Origin: Xylogone sp. PMI_703
Lineage: Eukaryota > Ascomycota > Leotiomycetes
Assembly (NCBI GenBank): GCA_021399445.1
Contig: JAJTUQ010000004.1
Coordinates: 1,426,001-1,490,000 of the forward strand
Direction of reading: 5' to 3'
Length of the DNA stretch: 64,000 nt
Positions 1 through 11,713 of the stretch are shown piece after piece. The translations under genes were made by a program, and so were the position numbers. The notes beneath the pieces were generated by a model. That model did no database searches. It was not told the DNA's origin and saw only the letters and a program-made list of their open reading frames with translations. How positions within the stretch are numbered: the first letter of the stretch is position 1; every line of letters starts with the position of its first letter.

Positions 1-127
1 TCCCACGTCCATAACTTCATTAAAATATGAAATCCTTTATTCGCACTGGGTATAATCTTCCCTCCCTTTCCTCCAAATAGATGTTCGGAACGCAAAATAC
101 TGAAATTCATCTCAATTCATTCCAACC

Positions 128-2319
128 CTACAACCAAATCGCCGTTAGAAATACCGCAAGAAGCATCCCACCAGCATACGTGAACAGATTCCCTCCCATG
201 ACCGGATTCACTGCACTTCTCCCTCCAAGGTTCGATCTGTCTCCTGTATTCCCGGGGCCTCCGCTCGCGGACAACCTGCCTGTCCCGGTAGCATTGGGTG
301 CCCCGCTCATCACCGACGTAGAGACAGTAGGACTGGCAAACGCGCTCTGTGCGCTATTCCAGAGTAGACAAGTTGTTGGCAGTGCAGCAGATGTAGCAAA
401 CAGTGTAGTTTGGGTCCCAATTGTGGTGTGAATATTAAGCGCAGGGACATTCAAGGAAGCATCAACCTCTAGACCTGTATCCACACCAATCTCGGCGGTG
501 ATATGTGTGAGATTGGGGAAGATATTGGAAAGAAATCCGCTAGTTGTAGTAGATCCATTCACAGGCTCGCAGTTGGCGTTTGCGCCCGCCAGTTGAGAGA
601 TGGAGACCGTCAGAGCTGGTGCATCGAGGAAGACGTCAGCGGACATGCGACCCGAGCCGTCAAGAATGTCGACTACCAGGCCGAGCTCGAAGCGGAGGCC
701 GAGACCAAGAGTAAGGTCTACGGTTGGGGAATTTGCGGTGAATGGGATCGCAGTGACGTTAGGCTTGCTACTATTGTCGAGAGTATCAGTTACTATGTTC
801 TAATGCTTATGTCGCCTAGGACTCTTGAGTGGGAGATACGTACAAACCAGTTATGCTTGATGCGTTTAGCTGTCCAATATTGACAATGACAGTAGAATCG
901 GGGATCTGATGAGACTTCATTAATAGGTGTACTTCCGATAAAGATTGAGAAGCTCATACCGTGACGTCAAAGCCATAAGTAAAATCCAGACTTCCTTCGA
1001 TTTGAAGACTACCAATAAGATGAGGGGTAAATGCAGGTCCAACGGTCGCAATCCCAGGAATCTAGAGGACAGTTAATTTAGAAGACGCAAATTTCTGTTT
1101 AATTGATGTCCACTCACTGAGAAACCTGGGGGTGTAATTGTGACCAATGTCTTGTCGAAGGACTTGGTACTCGATAAGGAAAGTGCCGTATCGAGAGCAA
1201 TCTGCGCGTTCATTCCAGTAGTAACGACTTTAAAGAAGCCATTATCTATAAAATCCAATGCCTTGAATGCTGCAGTTGTTGAGTTGCTGATTGTAAACTC
1301 GCCTTCTGTGATTTCAATGGCACCGCCAACGCTGCAGGTTGTGCAAGATACAGTCAGGGATTCAGACACTGCATCGTTACTATAACGACTTAATTAGTTC
1401 TCCATAAAGCACAGTTGAAGCAAGTTTAATTGGACATATATTACCCGGCTGACAAACTGAAGACCTGAAAGTCTGGAGGAGCTGAGAAGCCGATATCAAA
1501 TGCTGTAGAATTGGAGGTCGGCGTTGCAGATGGTGCTGTAGAATTGCTAGTTGCAGTTGCAACCAAGCCTGTAGAAGTAGCAACTTGTCGACGACGAAGG
1601 GAGTCGTGTAATCTCAAAGCATCTGCGCGAAATTTGCCCCTACCAGTGCCGAACTTAACTGTCATGGAGTCATACGAATCATCCCACTTGACCTTCTTGG
1701 TGGAGAAGACTGCTGTGGATGCATCTGAATCATATATTATATTCGAAACCCTAGCAGTGATCTATTACTATTAAGCTATCATACAGAATTTGGGGGCAAA
1801 CTCACATATGCACAGCTCGCTCACCGTCATTATTGCAACTAAGGTGAGAAGAAATAGCGAAGAATTGGGGGGTGCGATCCCATATTTCTTTGCTGCTTTC
1901 CAGCATATCCCGGGTGGGGAATGTAATGATAATAGAAGTTGCAGAGCATTGAATATCTGTTACATATGTTTCGATATCTTCCAACGTAAGTGCGGGTAAT
2001 TTGTATGCCATAGATGTCGATGCATATCTGGATGGTGTTCCACGTAAGAGGCTGGAGCCTATTACGATGTGTGTCAGTGGTATTTCGAACTCTTGTTCTT
2101 TTCAGATGGTTCCATACGGTCTGCGTAATGGTGTTCACTGCGAATTTTGGGTACAAAATTATCTTCTCTTTTTTGGATGTTTGATCTAACGGTGACTGCT
2201 ATCAAACTTGGGTAGTGACGGGCCGACAAGTCGCGGCCTTGGATATCCTGGAAGAGGCTGGCTGTGACAGCCTGACAGAACAAAGCTGTTGAAAGTAAAT
2301 ATTTCGTAAATTGTGCCAT
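128..2319 (-). CDS. Secreted, GPI-type DUF7029/DUF7223-like protein, 7 exons
   Basis: Molecular function unknown; predicted to be an extracellular, wall- or membrane-anchored protein. Seven exons join in frame to about 620 aa: 2319-2118, 2058-1806, 1750-1445, 1379-1118, 1061-960, 905-840 and 799-128. Residues 1-20 form a signal peptide. Exons 1-3 carry the DUF7029 pattern: HHYAD, then LEDIETYVTDIQC, a conserved W, and CNNDGER. Exons 4-7 resemble DUF7223 (PGIATVGPAFTP, a V-P-D-S block). The C-terminus has a Ser/Gly/Asn-rich linker and a hydrophobic tail, as in GPI substrates. Introns are 40-65 nt. The 40-nt intron at 800-839 is unusually short, so that join is the least certain. Family assignment is from remembered conservation, not a search. 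Confidence 0.72.
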
Positions 2320-3584
2320 GTTTTGAATCCAATGGCATGAAAAGGCTCAATTGCTTTTGATCCTGAACTAACTCACTCGTACAATTGCCCAAGTCGCGCT
2401 TCCAGAGCAGACTTAGACTTGATATATCATTTCTCTGAGCTCTACATCTATCTATAAATTGCTCGCGTACATTGACTAGGAAGGTATCACAACACGGCGC
2501 TGCAGGAAGCAGGAGTCAGCAGTAAGCCGTGAACCCTGCCCTTCTCCACGCTGTGCTCGTCGCCCTAACTGTAGGGGTCCATCACAGGATCTTCCTCCGG
2601 GACGGAAGGCTAGAGACACCGTTACATTCTGTTGCTGAGCCTCAAGGCGCTAGACTGCACTCGGAGCGGTCCTCAGGGCTTCCCCCAATATTGTGGCATG
2701 TTCTCAGAGCCTTGCAGCTTGGCTGCAGGACCTTCCATGTGGTTGAGTGTATTTGGTAATCGGTGCTTACTTTGTCTGAGTGTTTTAGGTTATTGCGCCG
2801 TGCTATCAGACAGACTCTGCGACGATGTTGGAATTGCGTTGTTTCATCGTAATTAAGGGCCCAAGTCACCATCCCGAAGACCCAAAGTTTGCTGTTACTT
2901 GTATCATTCGAAGTGCGACACTTCGCTAACATTGCGAAAGGATTCTTCGCAACGAATAGCGTTTCACAGGTGGAAAAGAGTTTCCAATTCCCGCATGATA
3001 AAGAAGGATGTTATTCCCTGCTCAAGCTGCTCCACCGTTCGGCTGTGGGAACCGTTGGGGTTATTTTTACCTTTCAGCTTGGCTTTTGGCCGGACTGCAA
3101 CCTCCAATTCGAGCAACCATGGATTCTCCGAAAAGAAGACAACAACAATCGGGCTTGAGTGCTGACGACGCCGAGGTGGGATCGTTGCGAACATACTGGG
3201 AAAGTTTTTATGGTTATATCAACCAAGGCAACTCGAGTCGACTGACGCTGCCTATCCGTGCAGGGTGCATATGCTACAGTTATCCACCCCTGTATTCGCA
3301 CGCCCTTACAAGGTAACGAGCACTGGGTTATTCGCTATTTAGATATCAGCAAATTTTATTGTCGACATAAGAGAATGGCCAGAATATTATGGAGGTGATA
3401 AGGCTTGTATCACGTGGAGGGAGTTGTCAGTGTCCCTGAGAGCCTACAGGCAACCATGTCTGCCTATTCTGGACAAGACGTACAACCTAATACAACCCGC
3501 CTTCTCTCAACTTTAAATGGCAAAGAAAATTCTACGGCAATCTCTTTCATAATTTCAAGATTTATATACTATCTAGATATAAAA
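2320..3584. other. Intergenic, no gene recognised
   Basis: About 1.26 kb between the start codon of the DUF7029-like gene and the F-box-like gene. Short open frames occur on both strands at 2529-3316, but they overlap each other, lack recognisable motifs and have no convincing start context. I treat the region as the two promoters plus spacer. Confidence 0.5.
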
Positions 3585-4457
3585 ATGCCTAGAAAACAGT
3601 CTAATAAGCTATCCAAAAATCTCGAGTCGCCGTTCAGTGCACCACCTGTTATTCAAACATGCACCCTTCTATCTCAGCTACCCCTTGAAATACGCACCGC
3701 GATTTTCCGTCTGGCCCTGCCGGAACCATCGACGTTAAAACCTGCCGTTTCTAGACTATTTGAAATTGCTCAGGCACATGACCGTTTCAAACCAGCTCGC
3801 AGATTTCGAAAGTATGAGAGAGTCCTGGGACTAGCTCGCGCGTGCAAACAAACCTACACCGAAGTTATTCCTATCTATTTTGGTGAAAACACTTTTCGCT
3901 TTTCTGGGGCTTATGACTTATACCGTTATCTTTATATGATTGGGCATTGGCGCCGTCGCTGGATTCGCTCGATCCAGTTCCTTCTTAGTGGCGAATTCAA
4001 GAATACTATCTGGAGCATGCCGAACCGAGATGTATATCCGTTGGCTTTCGACATGCTTGCTGACTGTGAATCACTGAGGAGCTTACATATTGGTATGACG
4101 AATGATACATTCGAAAGGCCGGTGAAATACGACCCGACTGGTTTGACGGACACCGGACTAGTTGAAGTAATCTTTAAGTTACCAAGCCTGACGGAAATTA
4201 AGCTAAGAGGTGCCATGTATTGGGACGACAATTGTTTTCAGCTGTTCAGGCAGGATATTATGTGCCCACAGATGCCCGGGCCCAATTTCTTAGCAGGATT
4301 TGAGCCTAAGAGTGTCCAAGAAGTTGAAGTCATGCTACAGCGGGGGATCAACAAATCAAAATCAAGTGATGGGGATAAAATCACTGATGCGGACAAGGTT
4401 TCTCAGTCACTGCCAGCTAAGAAATCAATATACAGGGTCAAGAAGTCCCGCCGCTAA
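3585..4457 (+). CDS. DUF7730/F-box-like protein, single exon
   Basis: Role unknown; proteins of this type are numerous in Pezizomycotina and resemble F-box or 2EXR proteins in their first helix. The frame is open from 3405, but the Met at 3585 is preferred because the family core begins soon after it: LLSQLPLEIRTAIFRLAL (F-box-like), then LARACKQTYTEV and IYFGENTFRF, which match the usual pattern of a CR-IY-E block followed by a Y-x-N-x-F block. The predicted protein is about 290 aa with a Lys/Ser-rich, probably disordered tail. No intron is needed. The start choice is uncertain; the family call is fairly firm, the function is not. Confidence 0.6.
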   Translation: MPRKQSNKLSKNLESPFSAPPVIQTCTLLSQLPLEIRTAIFRLALPEPSTLKPAVSRLFEIAQAHDRFKPARRFRKYERVLGLARACKQTYTEVIPIYFGENTFRFSGAYDLYRYLYMIGHWRRRWIRSIQFLLSGEFKNTIWSMPNRDVYPLAFDMLADCESLRSLHIGMTNDTFERPVKYDPTGLTDTGLVEVIFKLPSLTEIKLRGAMYWDDNCFQLFRQDIMCPQMPGPNFLAGFEPKSVQEVEVMLQRGINKSKSSDGDKITDADKVSQSLPAKKSIYRVKKSRR

Positions 4458-7400
4458 AAGGAGAAACCCGAGAAGAGATGCTAGACAGTCACATCACAAC
4501 CGTTAGATCAATGCTGTCATCAGCATATGCATATGGAGCCCGTATGAACATAGACTAGCTGTTGACACAGTATGATTTAAGGCTTCTGCTTACAGAGCCT
4601 TATCAATATTATTCAATGATACCGAAAATATCATTATCAGCCTGACCCGTTTTTTCGGTCCGAGCACGTCTGCAGACAAAGTGTTTCCTATAAGGGCATA
4701 TGATGGAGCTCATGTACTGGGAGACTGTATTGTACTGCCAAAGTGGTAAAACCTTAAGTTTCAGCTTTGATGTCAAGCTAAAATTACTCATGATGATATG
4801 TCTAGCTAATCAGAATGAAATGCACGACGATTCTGATTATGTGAAGTGTCATTGTCTCTTTTGGGTGATCCGCTTCGGTATGCTTATTATTCACAACCTG
4901 AATCAAGTAGTTCCTCAATAAGAGAATGTCCAAATGAGATAATCATAGCCTAATTAGATATATGCTTCATTACTTTTAATAATGCTCAAATATTGTAACG
5001 CAAGGCTACTGGAGTTGTAGGCTGCAGAGCAATTTTCGATCTTCGGGGGAACCTCCGGGCCGAACAACAATGGAAGCTGACACAACGGGGCCCAGATCAG
5101 ACAAACAGCCGCAAAAGAGGAGTTATTCTTAGTACTATTTTAGTTTGAGGCTGTGGATTAGTTATGGCGTTGATCATGCGTATGCGTCAATTCTATTGTG
5201 CGATCCAAGCTAAGCCTTACTGTTGCTCAGGATTCTTGAGACTTGTTTTTAATAGCACAATTACCCCATTTAACAAGATTCTTTTCAAGCCCCGATATCC
5301 AGGTAATTTAAGTCATATTTTGTTCAATGACTATAAAGGTTCAGAAATCCCCTTTCAGCTTGTTTAGAAACGGTTATTCTTCGTGTCCATAAATTTAGTA
5401 ACGGATCGTCTTGAGCCGAATCTCAAAGCCGTGTAATTCTTTACCATAATATCTGAAGAAGGTTATCCACGGCATGAATTTTAGTACGGCACTTAGAGAT
5501 GACCAAAATCTCGCTTTTATATTCCTATTGAAAGGGAAAATTGAGAGCAGAAAATATCAATCTTGAATTTTAAAAATTATTCTAGCATCAGTAAATCTGC
5601 GCCTTTAATGGTACGCTAAACAGCTCCACAATATGATTCTAACAATGTTGAATCACTGGAATTCTCCACGAAGAGCCCATCTAGATGGGACAGCTAGGCT
5701 TTTCTCTGGCGTGACAATCCAGCTTATCTTCCGTAGTCCAACGTCCCACGGATCGTTTTAACGACTGTCAAATACTAGTCTCTTCAAATGGAACATCATG
5801 GATGAAAACGTCTATATCTCCTTTCACAAGGAATGATATTATACAACAGTCCTACCCGTGAAATCCCTCTATTGCGAATTGGATGGGCTTTATATAGTCT
5901 ATGGTATTACAAATACTTCTGATAAGGACAATACGAATTTCTTGCAGTCGCCAATGGTAGATGACTTCTACTCCCTCCCGCGGCGGGGCGTAGTAGTACG
6001 CTATATTAATCCGTTAGGGTACAGTATCCCTTAGCTGCTTGACGTGCCACCATCTAGTTACTATTATATCCTCTAGTGTCTTGGGAATTGGCGTCGCTGG
6101 CAACAGGATCTGGCCTAGAATGGGCTTAGTAAATAACTAGAGCTTTGAGTCTAACGCTATGAGTGGTTGACAGGTCTGGAGATATATCAAAATTATTCAC
6201 ATTCCTCCGTTTATGGACGTCTCTTTACTATAGGCTTTTCTTCATATACATCAATGACATATGTGAGAGAGGAAATGGACGGCCCAGCTGGTATATTAGC
6301 GCAAGTCGCAAGGAGGCTTGCAGCTCTCTAGGTACTGGCTGATCCTTCTATGGAACCCCAAAAATCAATTGTATTCCAGTTCAATGGTTGCGGCTTACAT
6401 TGGTCTACTACTAGCTATCTAGCCATCTATCACTATGTACTACGGAATCCCCTGATAGTATACAGAGGAAGGATCTGGCTGTGTAGTTGTAAAGAGTAAC
6501 ATTGCAAAATTCTACCGTCCTATCTGTAGACTGTACTTTGTGGAATCTGTCAGGATTATTAATGAAGGCGCTGACGTTGTGCACATATTCAGTTCAAGGC
6601 CCAACCCTTTACCAGTAGAGATAGGAAGGATACCGGCAATAATCTGAAGGGCTATAATGAAAGCTTTTAGAACATTCCGCATTTCCTTAAATTTTGATAC
6701 TCTTAAATTATTTGAGGCCGGTATTTCAATAACGTGTGCATCTTTTGAGGTTGTCCATCCCTTTAAGTTTCGTCTACTTTCAATAACTACTGATTATGAG
6801 GCCCACTACTCAGAGACTGTGATACCATATTTCTTCAAGGTTTCTTTTTATTCATCATGCTTAGGCCCTATCAAAAGCAGAAACCAAGGGAACAATGAGA
6901 AGGAGTTGTAGGAATGCCTAATCTTTGACCACAGCTTTATGGTATATGAAAGGCTATGTAACAAAAATCAAACTCATCAAATAAATAAGGTAGTATCAAC
7001 TGAGCCCCTGGAGAGCATGATAAATTGAAAGATATTTTTATTCAATTTTGGCCATCAACTTATAAACCTATCGACTCAATAAAAGAAGCTAAAGAGAATT
7101 GAAAATAAGAGTTGACAGTGCAGCTTGTAGCTTAATCTTTTCTTTTCAGCCCCCAGTAAGTTATTCATATTCATCTCAATAAACGGAGTCAATATTTGGC
7201 AATTCAAGCAGAAACTCTGTTTATATTTCATATCTTGCATGTTAGTACTATCGCATTCTACCGCATTGTATTTCTTACCTTCCATTTACTACGGGATTCC
7301 AGCTGTTAGATTTCCTCTATATCGGGAGATACCTCGAAAGCATTGATTAACTTTGGTCTGCAGAACAGCCGTAAGTTTAAAGCAAATACCGCAAGAAAGC

Positions 7401-7675
7401 TACAATGATACTTTTTTATGCGTGGCATCAGAATATAGATATGACTCATGTATTTCAGCTTTCCTAATTAGGTCGGACAGATACTCATAGGCTCATAATG
7501 GTTCCAGAAACTTCAGATTATTCAGAAGACCAGGTGATTTTACGTGCATATATCGAATTAAGGACCAGTTTTACTTTATTCCTAGTTCCGCCTATAGTAT
7601 ACAATCTGACACTGTTGGGAATGTTCTATAAACCCTGTGGCGACACATCGTTAGCTGTGTGGCCGTTTCACTCGA

Positions 7676-7930
7676 CAGTCTCCTCCCCTATTTGATTGTT
7701 AGTACGCCCCACTGGTGGCAGTGCTGATGCCTGGCTTTGCCTCCTATCTTGAGATACCGCCTTCCTTATAAGTAACCATATCTTTAGATGTTTTCTATTG
7801 AATTCCATGAAAATTCTGCCAACAAGTTGTGACGCTTATTGGTTATAATCCATTGGCCTATGCTCCCGAAGTGAGGCATCAACATTACCGCTGGTGGGGC
7901 GTACTAACAATCAAATAGGGGAGGGGACTG
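7676..7930. mobile_element. MITE, about 255 bp, TIRs of about 55 bp
   Basis: Two arms are nearly perfect inverted copies. The left arm starts CAGTCTCCTCCCCTATTTG at 7676. The right arm, read on the minus strand from 7930, starts CAGTCCCCTCCCCTATTTG, and both continue through TTGTTAGTACGCCCCAC to a GATGCC block. There is no coding capacity between the arms. The right flank begins with TA while the left flank ends GA, so a TA target duplication (Tc1/mariner/pogo type) is plausible but damaged. A non-autonomous DNA transposon is the simplest reading. Confidence 0.75.
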
Positions 7931-9629
7931 TACTAAGATGAGGTGAGGCACAGGAAGCTAGGCCACTCGGGGCATATTCTCCGCCAAGTATCCTCACAAG
8001 ACATAGGAGCTCAAGCAGAGGGTCGTCACGAGATGCGCAGCCGTACGCTGGTCATTCTAATTTTATCATTTATGATCATTTAATCCCTATTTCGCTTCTA
8101 TATCAGCGAATGTTTTTATTGTTCTGCTTTCATCTCTACTCTTCCTTTTGTTGTCCCTTTTGCCGCTACCAGCCCCGTTGATATGGGTTACCAACCACCT
8201 TCTCTCGAATACTTAGAGATACAATCACAGATTTCATGGAATTTATTTTGGCCAGTCAGAAAGGTCCACTTATTGTAACTCTCGTAGCAAGGCCATAAAT
8301 AGGAGCTGGAGGTTATAGATAATTTTAAGTCACGCCCATGACAGGGTGAAACTTGCAATTTTGACGTAGATATACAGTATTGGTTCCGCTTCTACTTCAG
8401 AATATCTCCATGGAGATTACTAATAATGACCATGAGTGGCTGTAAGATGGTCTGCTAAGTTTACATCTCTGGATTATACTGCGGGATGCCGAAACGTTAA
8501 AATAGGCTGAGGTGGAGACAATATAAGCCTTTAATGCTAGTTCTGTTGTAACATGTAAGCATTATACGTACAACATGTAGTCTAGAAACGTTGCTATAAC
8601 GGCGCTGCATACGGCTTTTCGTGGCTGCGGCAAAGTAAGTGTCTACTTTGAATGATACTGTTCGGCAGTTAACTCTATTTTGCTATCTGTATCGGGTAAA
8701 TTCTTACGTACAAGAGAATACGAAAGAGAGTATAGTACAAAAGCCGTGAATGTAAGGTTACACGCTAGAATACCCGGGAATAAGGTTGTTGGTGACTATG
8801 GCTCCTTGGGTTGCAGAAATCTGTAGTCAGGAAGCTAATGCTCGGGAAACCGATACTAGAAAGATGTCTAGCTTGAGATAACGATAGAACCGCCAGCTTG
8901 ATTCATTGGCTTATTTTTCGAGTAGGCCAATCAGAATTAAGAATTAAAGAGCAGACTATATCAAAAGTTTCCGAGTCGGCTTAACATAAATCCCCAGAGT
9001 CCGCAGCCGTTTCCCCACTGTGCGGATTTCAAATCTTTTAGGCAATAGAAACCTCCAAATGTTAATCAAAACCTCTTCCTGTGGCTTGTTCACAGTGGGT
9101 CCTGTTTAGCGACTTCTTGGTATATCCGGCAGCTGGTAGCCCACTTCTACAAGTAAGCTCTTAGATGCCATGATTAGTGATTGAACTTGATTCCAGTTTG
9201 CTTCAATCTTCAACTTCTCCAGCTTATTAGTAAGGCTGTGTAACTGAAGAATTGTCATCTGTGGCTGTATGTTCCTCCGGATCCTCCAGGCCTTTGGATA
9301 TGTAACCTAATAACCCCTGAGATGCTGTCCATTAAAAACTCTAGCTTTCCAAGTTTACGAGCTGTTAGCACAGAAATAGAAAATAGTACATAACCAGTAA
9401 TTTAGCCTATATTTTTGATACTGAATCTTTCAAGGCGTGTCAGAGCAGTCGAGGGTTATGTAATTTTGCAAGTCATGGTCCCGGAGATTGCGGTAAGCGC
9501 CCTGGCTGCATACTTCCCTTTCGAGGCCGTGCTAAAGGCGCGTTACACACTATGAATCATTTCCGACCTGCACCGCCACAGGCACGGCTCTGATTGGCCC
9601 AGAGTTATGTCAATGTAGCATTCGTAATG

Positions 9630-9670
9630 GCGCGGAAAAGTCAAAGTATTCACATATGCGCGGAAAAGTC
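9630..9670 (+). promoter_or_regulatory. Direct repeat GCGCGGAAAAGTC x2 upstream of regulator gene
   Basis: The 13-mer GCGCGGAAAAGTC occurs at 9630-9642 and 9658-9670, spaced 28 bp start to start, 79-119 bp upstream of the ATG at 9749. The repeat, spacing and position suggest a protein-binding site, perhaps for autoregulation by the zinc-cluster protein it precedes. The binding factor is unknown. Confidence 0.4.
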
Positions 9671-9748
9671 GATATATACAACACTAGCTAACCACATAGT
9701 GCTGTTATGTCTCGAACCGCCGTAGTAGGTACTCGGTGAAAACCAGCA

Positions 9749-11305
9749 TTGTTGCGTCTCTCAAGCCACAAGAAGTTGCGCCATAGTAGTATGTCCAAAG
9801 GGAAATTAAATCCATCGAGGATGCAGAGGCGCCAGTTTCACAACAAGTCACGAAGAGGATGCCAGAGCTGCAAGAAACGGCATGTCAAAGTAGGTGACCA
9901 TGATGTACCTTATATATCCCACTCTATCCGACGGCTCTATTACATAGCTGTACTCTATGCGACGGCTGTTACATAGTTGTACAGCGTCTGAGCAGCAATG
10001 TCGCCGCTAATGCCCAACACCTCCTGCTCAGATTGGTGAGATCGCAATTTGAGTGCTGACAAATGTGAACACCTGCAGTGCGATGAACAAGGTCCGCCGT
10101 GTGCAAACTGCGTGGCGCGCAAAGTCGAGTGCGTGTATACGAGTCGGAGCAGCCCTGAGTCAAGTGGACGAGACTCGCCTTCCTCTTCCCAGGTGTCGGT
10201 AGGAGGACGAGGGTCGAATGAACTGGCAGACCACTCACCCAGATGCAGTCCTAACTCATTAGAGGTTCCTTGCGAGTTTCGTAGGCTACTCGAGCTCGAC
10301 TTGATGCACCGCTGGTCCACCAGTACGTGGAAGAGCTTCTGCAGCGTACCTGACGACCATGACTACATCCAGAATGTCCTGCCCCGCGACGCGCTGCGTC
10401 ACAGTTACCTCCTGAATGGTATCTTCGCGATGACCGCGCTTGACATGTTTATGCATGCCAGTTGTCGAAGTCCGAGCATCTATCTCCAGGCGGCTCTTGA
10501 GTACTCCGATAGGAGCAGTAGTGCTTTTCGAGATGCGCTTTCCGCAATAACATCTGAGAACCTTCACCTCCTCTACCTATATTCCGTTATCTCCGCAGCT
10601 TTCAACCTAGTCATTCCACAATGTTTATTCATGGTCTCCCCTGAGCAGCCACAACCAAGCATGCTTGAGCGAGTCACTACCTTTTCGAACCTGCTCTTGG
10701 GCGCCATCAATATTGCTACGACCGACTGGACGGCGTTCATGGACAGTCCAGTCTCGATCCGCGCGACATTCGACTTGCTCCAAACTACATCTCTCGACTT
10801 TATGGGTGACGATGAGAGGCATGCCTTGAGGCTTCTTGGTTGCGTGCTCGACGAGGCATACCCGGAAATTGATCCCGATGATAATACCGACAGAGAATTA
10901 TCTTCTGACGGGGAGAATGTACGTTCGCCACGCGAGATGTACCAGACCGCTTTCACGCAGCTCCAGCTCTGCTTTGCCGAGGACGCGCGAGGAGCCATCC
11001 AAGGGCTATCAATTTCCATGCCCAACACTTGTGGAAGAGACTATGTTGCAGCGATGAGCAATGAAGAGCCTTTAGTATTGTTATTCCTTATGTATTGGGG
11101 TGTACTCTTTGAGAGATTCAGCAGCAACGCATGGTGGGCACAGTCTGTAGGCAGGATCTTAATCATGGAGGTCTCCGATACACTCATACAGTCATCACTT
11201 AGTGCAATTCCGGAGGCGCGACAGGGAATGTTGTGGACACGACAGCAGGTGGGTCTGGAGCCGTTGGTTTGGCAAAGCCGGGAGGCTACGGAATGTGATT
11301 CATAA
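9749..11305 (+). CDS. Zn2Cys6 transcription factor, Upc2-like type, 2 exons
   Basis: Predicted nuclear DNA-binding regulator of about 455 aa. Exons are 9749-9889 and 10079-11305. The intron (GTAGGT to CTGCAG) falls inside the zinc cluster, and splicing restores all six cysteines: C38, C41, C48, C55, C58 and C65. The RRGCQSCKKRHVKC start followed by a C-terminal regulatory region, with a conserved P-L-x-L-L-F-L-M-Y-W-G-V-L-F-E block near residues 360-380, resembles the Upc2/sterol-uptake group of fungal C6 factors. The intron, at 189 nt, is about three times longer than others here and holds a 30-bp tandem repeat. Met at 9749 is the first in frame; internal Mets at residues 15 and 25 are alternatives. 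Target genes cannot be told from the sequence. Confidence 0.78.
9922..9981 (+). repeat. Two-unit tandem repeat inside the zinc-cluster intron
   Basis: Unit 1 (9922-9952) and unit 2 (9953-9981) share CTCTAT, GACGGCT and TTACATAG with only a few differences. The repeat lies wholly within the predicted intron and would help explain that intron's unusual length. Confidence 0.6.
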
Positions 11306-11713
11306 TTGGGCGTTATAGATATTGTTTTGGTTCATTGTTTTGGTTCATTGTTTTTCTTTTACTCGTTTGATTGTATGGTGGAGTTCTGTTGTGTTAAGGT
11401 GTTATGACCCAGTTAGAGAAGCTGGCATTTTTCTCTAACGTGGCATGAAATGATTGACGTTTAGATGAATAGAATTGATATGGACTAAAATCTGAGTGCG
11501 TAGAAAAACTTCATTAAGTATTGATAGCTAATTTCTAGCGCTGGCAAGATCTATGTAGGTATATATGATATTTAACGGTCCGGATGGGCATTTAGAACTC
11601 TAGGGAGATAGCCCTGTATCTAGTTGTAATATATAAGACACTCTATGAATCAATACAAAGTTATCAGACGCTGAAGGTTAGCTACAATCAAGAAAGTGAA
11701 GTCCATCTCATCT

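Larger units (their letters stand above)
4458..9748. other. 5.3-kb region without recognisable genes
   Basis: Only short open frames (85 aa or fewer) are present, none with a familiar motif or a coherent exon chain. One MITE sits at 7676-7930. A minus-strand frame around 9100-9290 reads without stops for roughly 60 codons and could be a relic, but I could not place it in a family. Base composition is moderately AT-rich and free of the extreme AT bias seen in the RIP-like region at 46-58 kb. Confidence 0.5.

Noticed and set aside
503..883. 126-codon + strand frame
   Set aside because: Antisense shadow of exons 6-7 of the DUF7029-like gene on the other strand.
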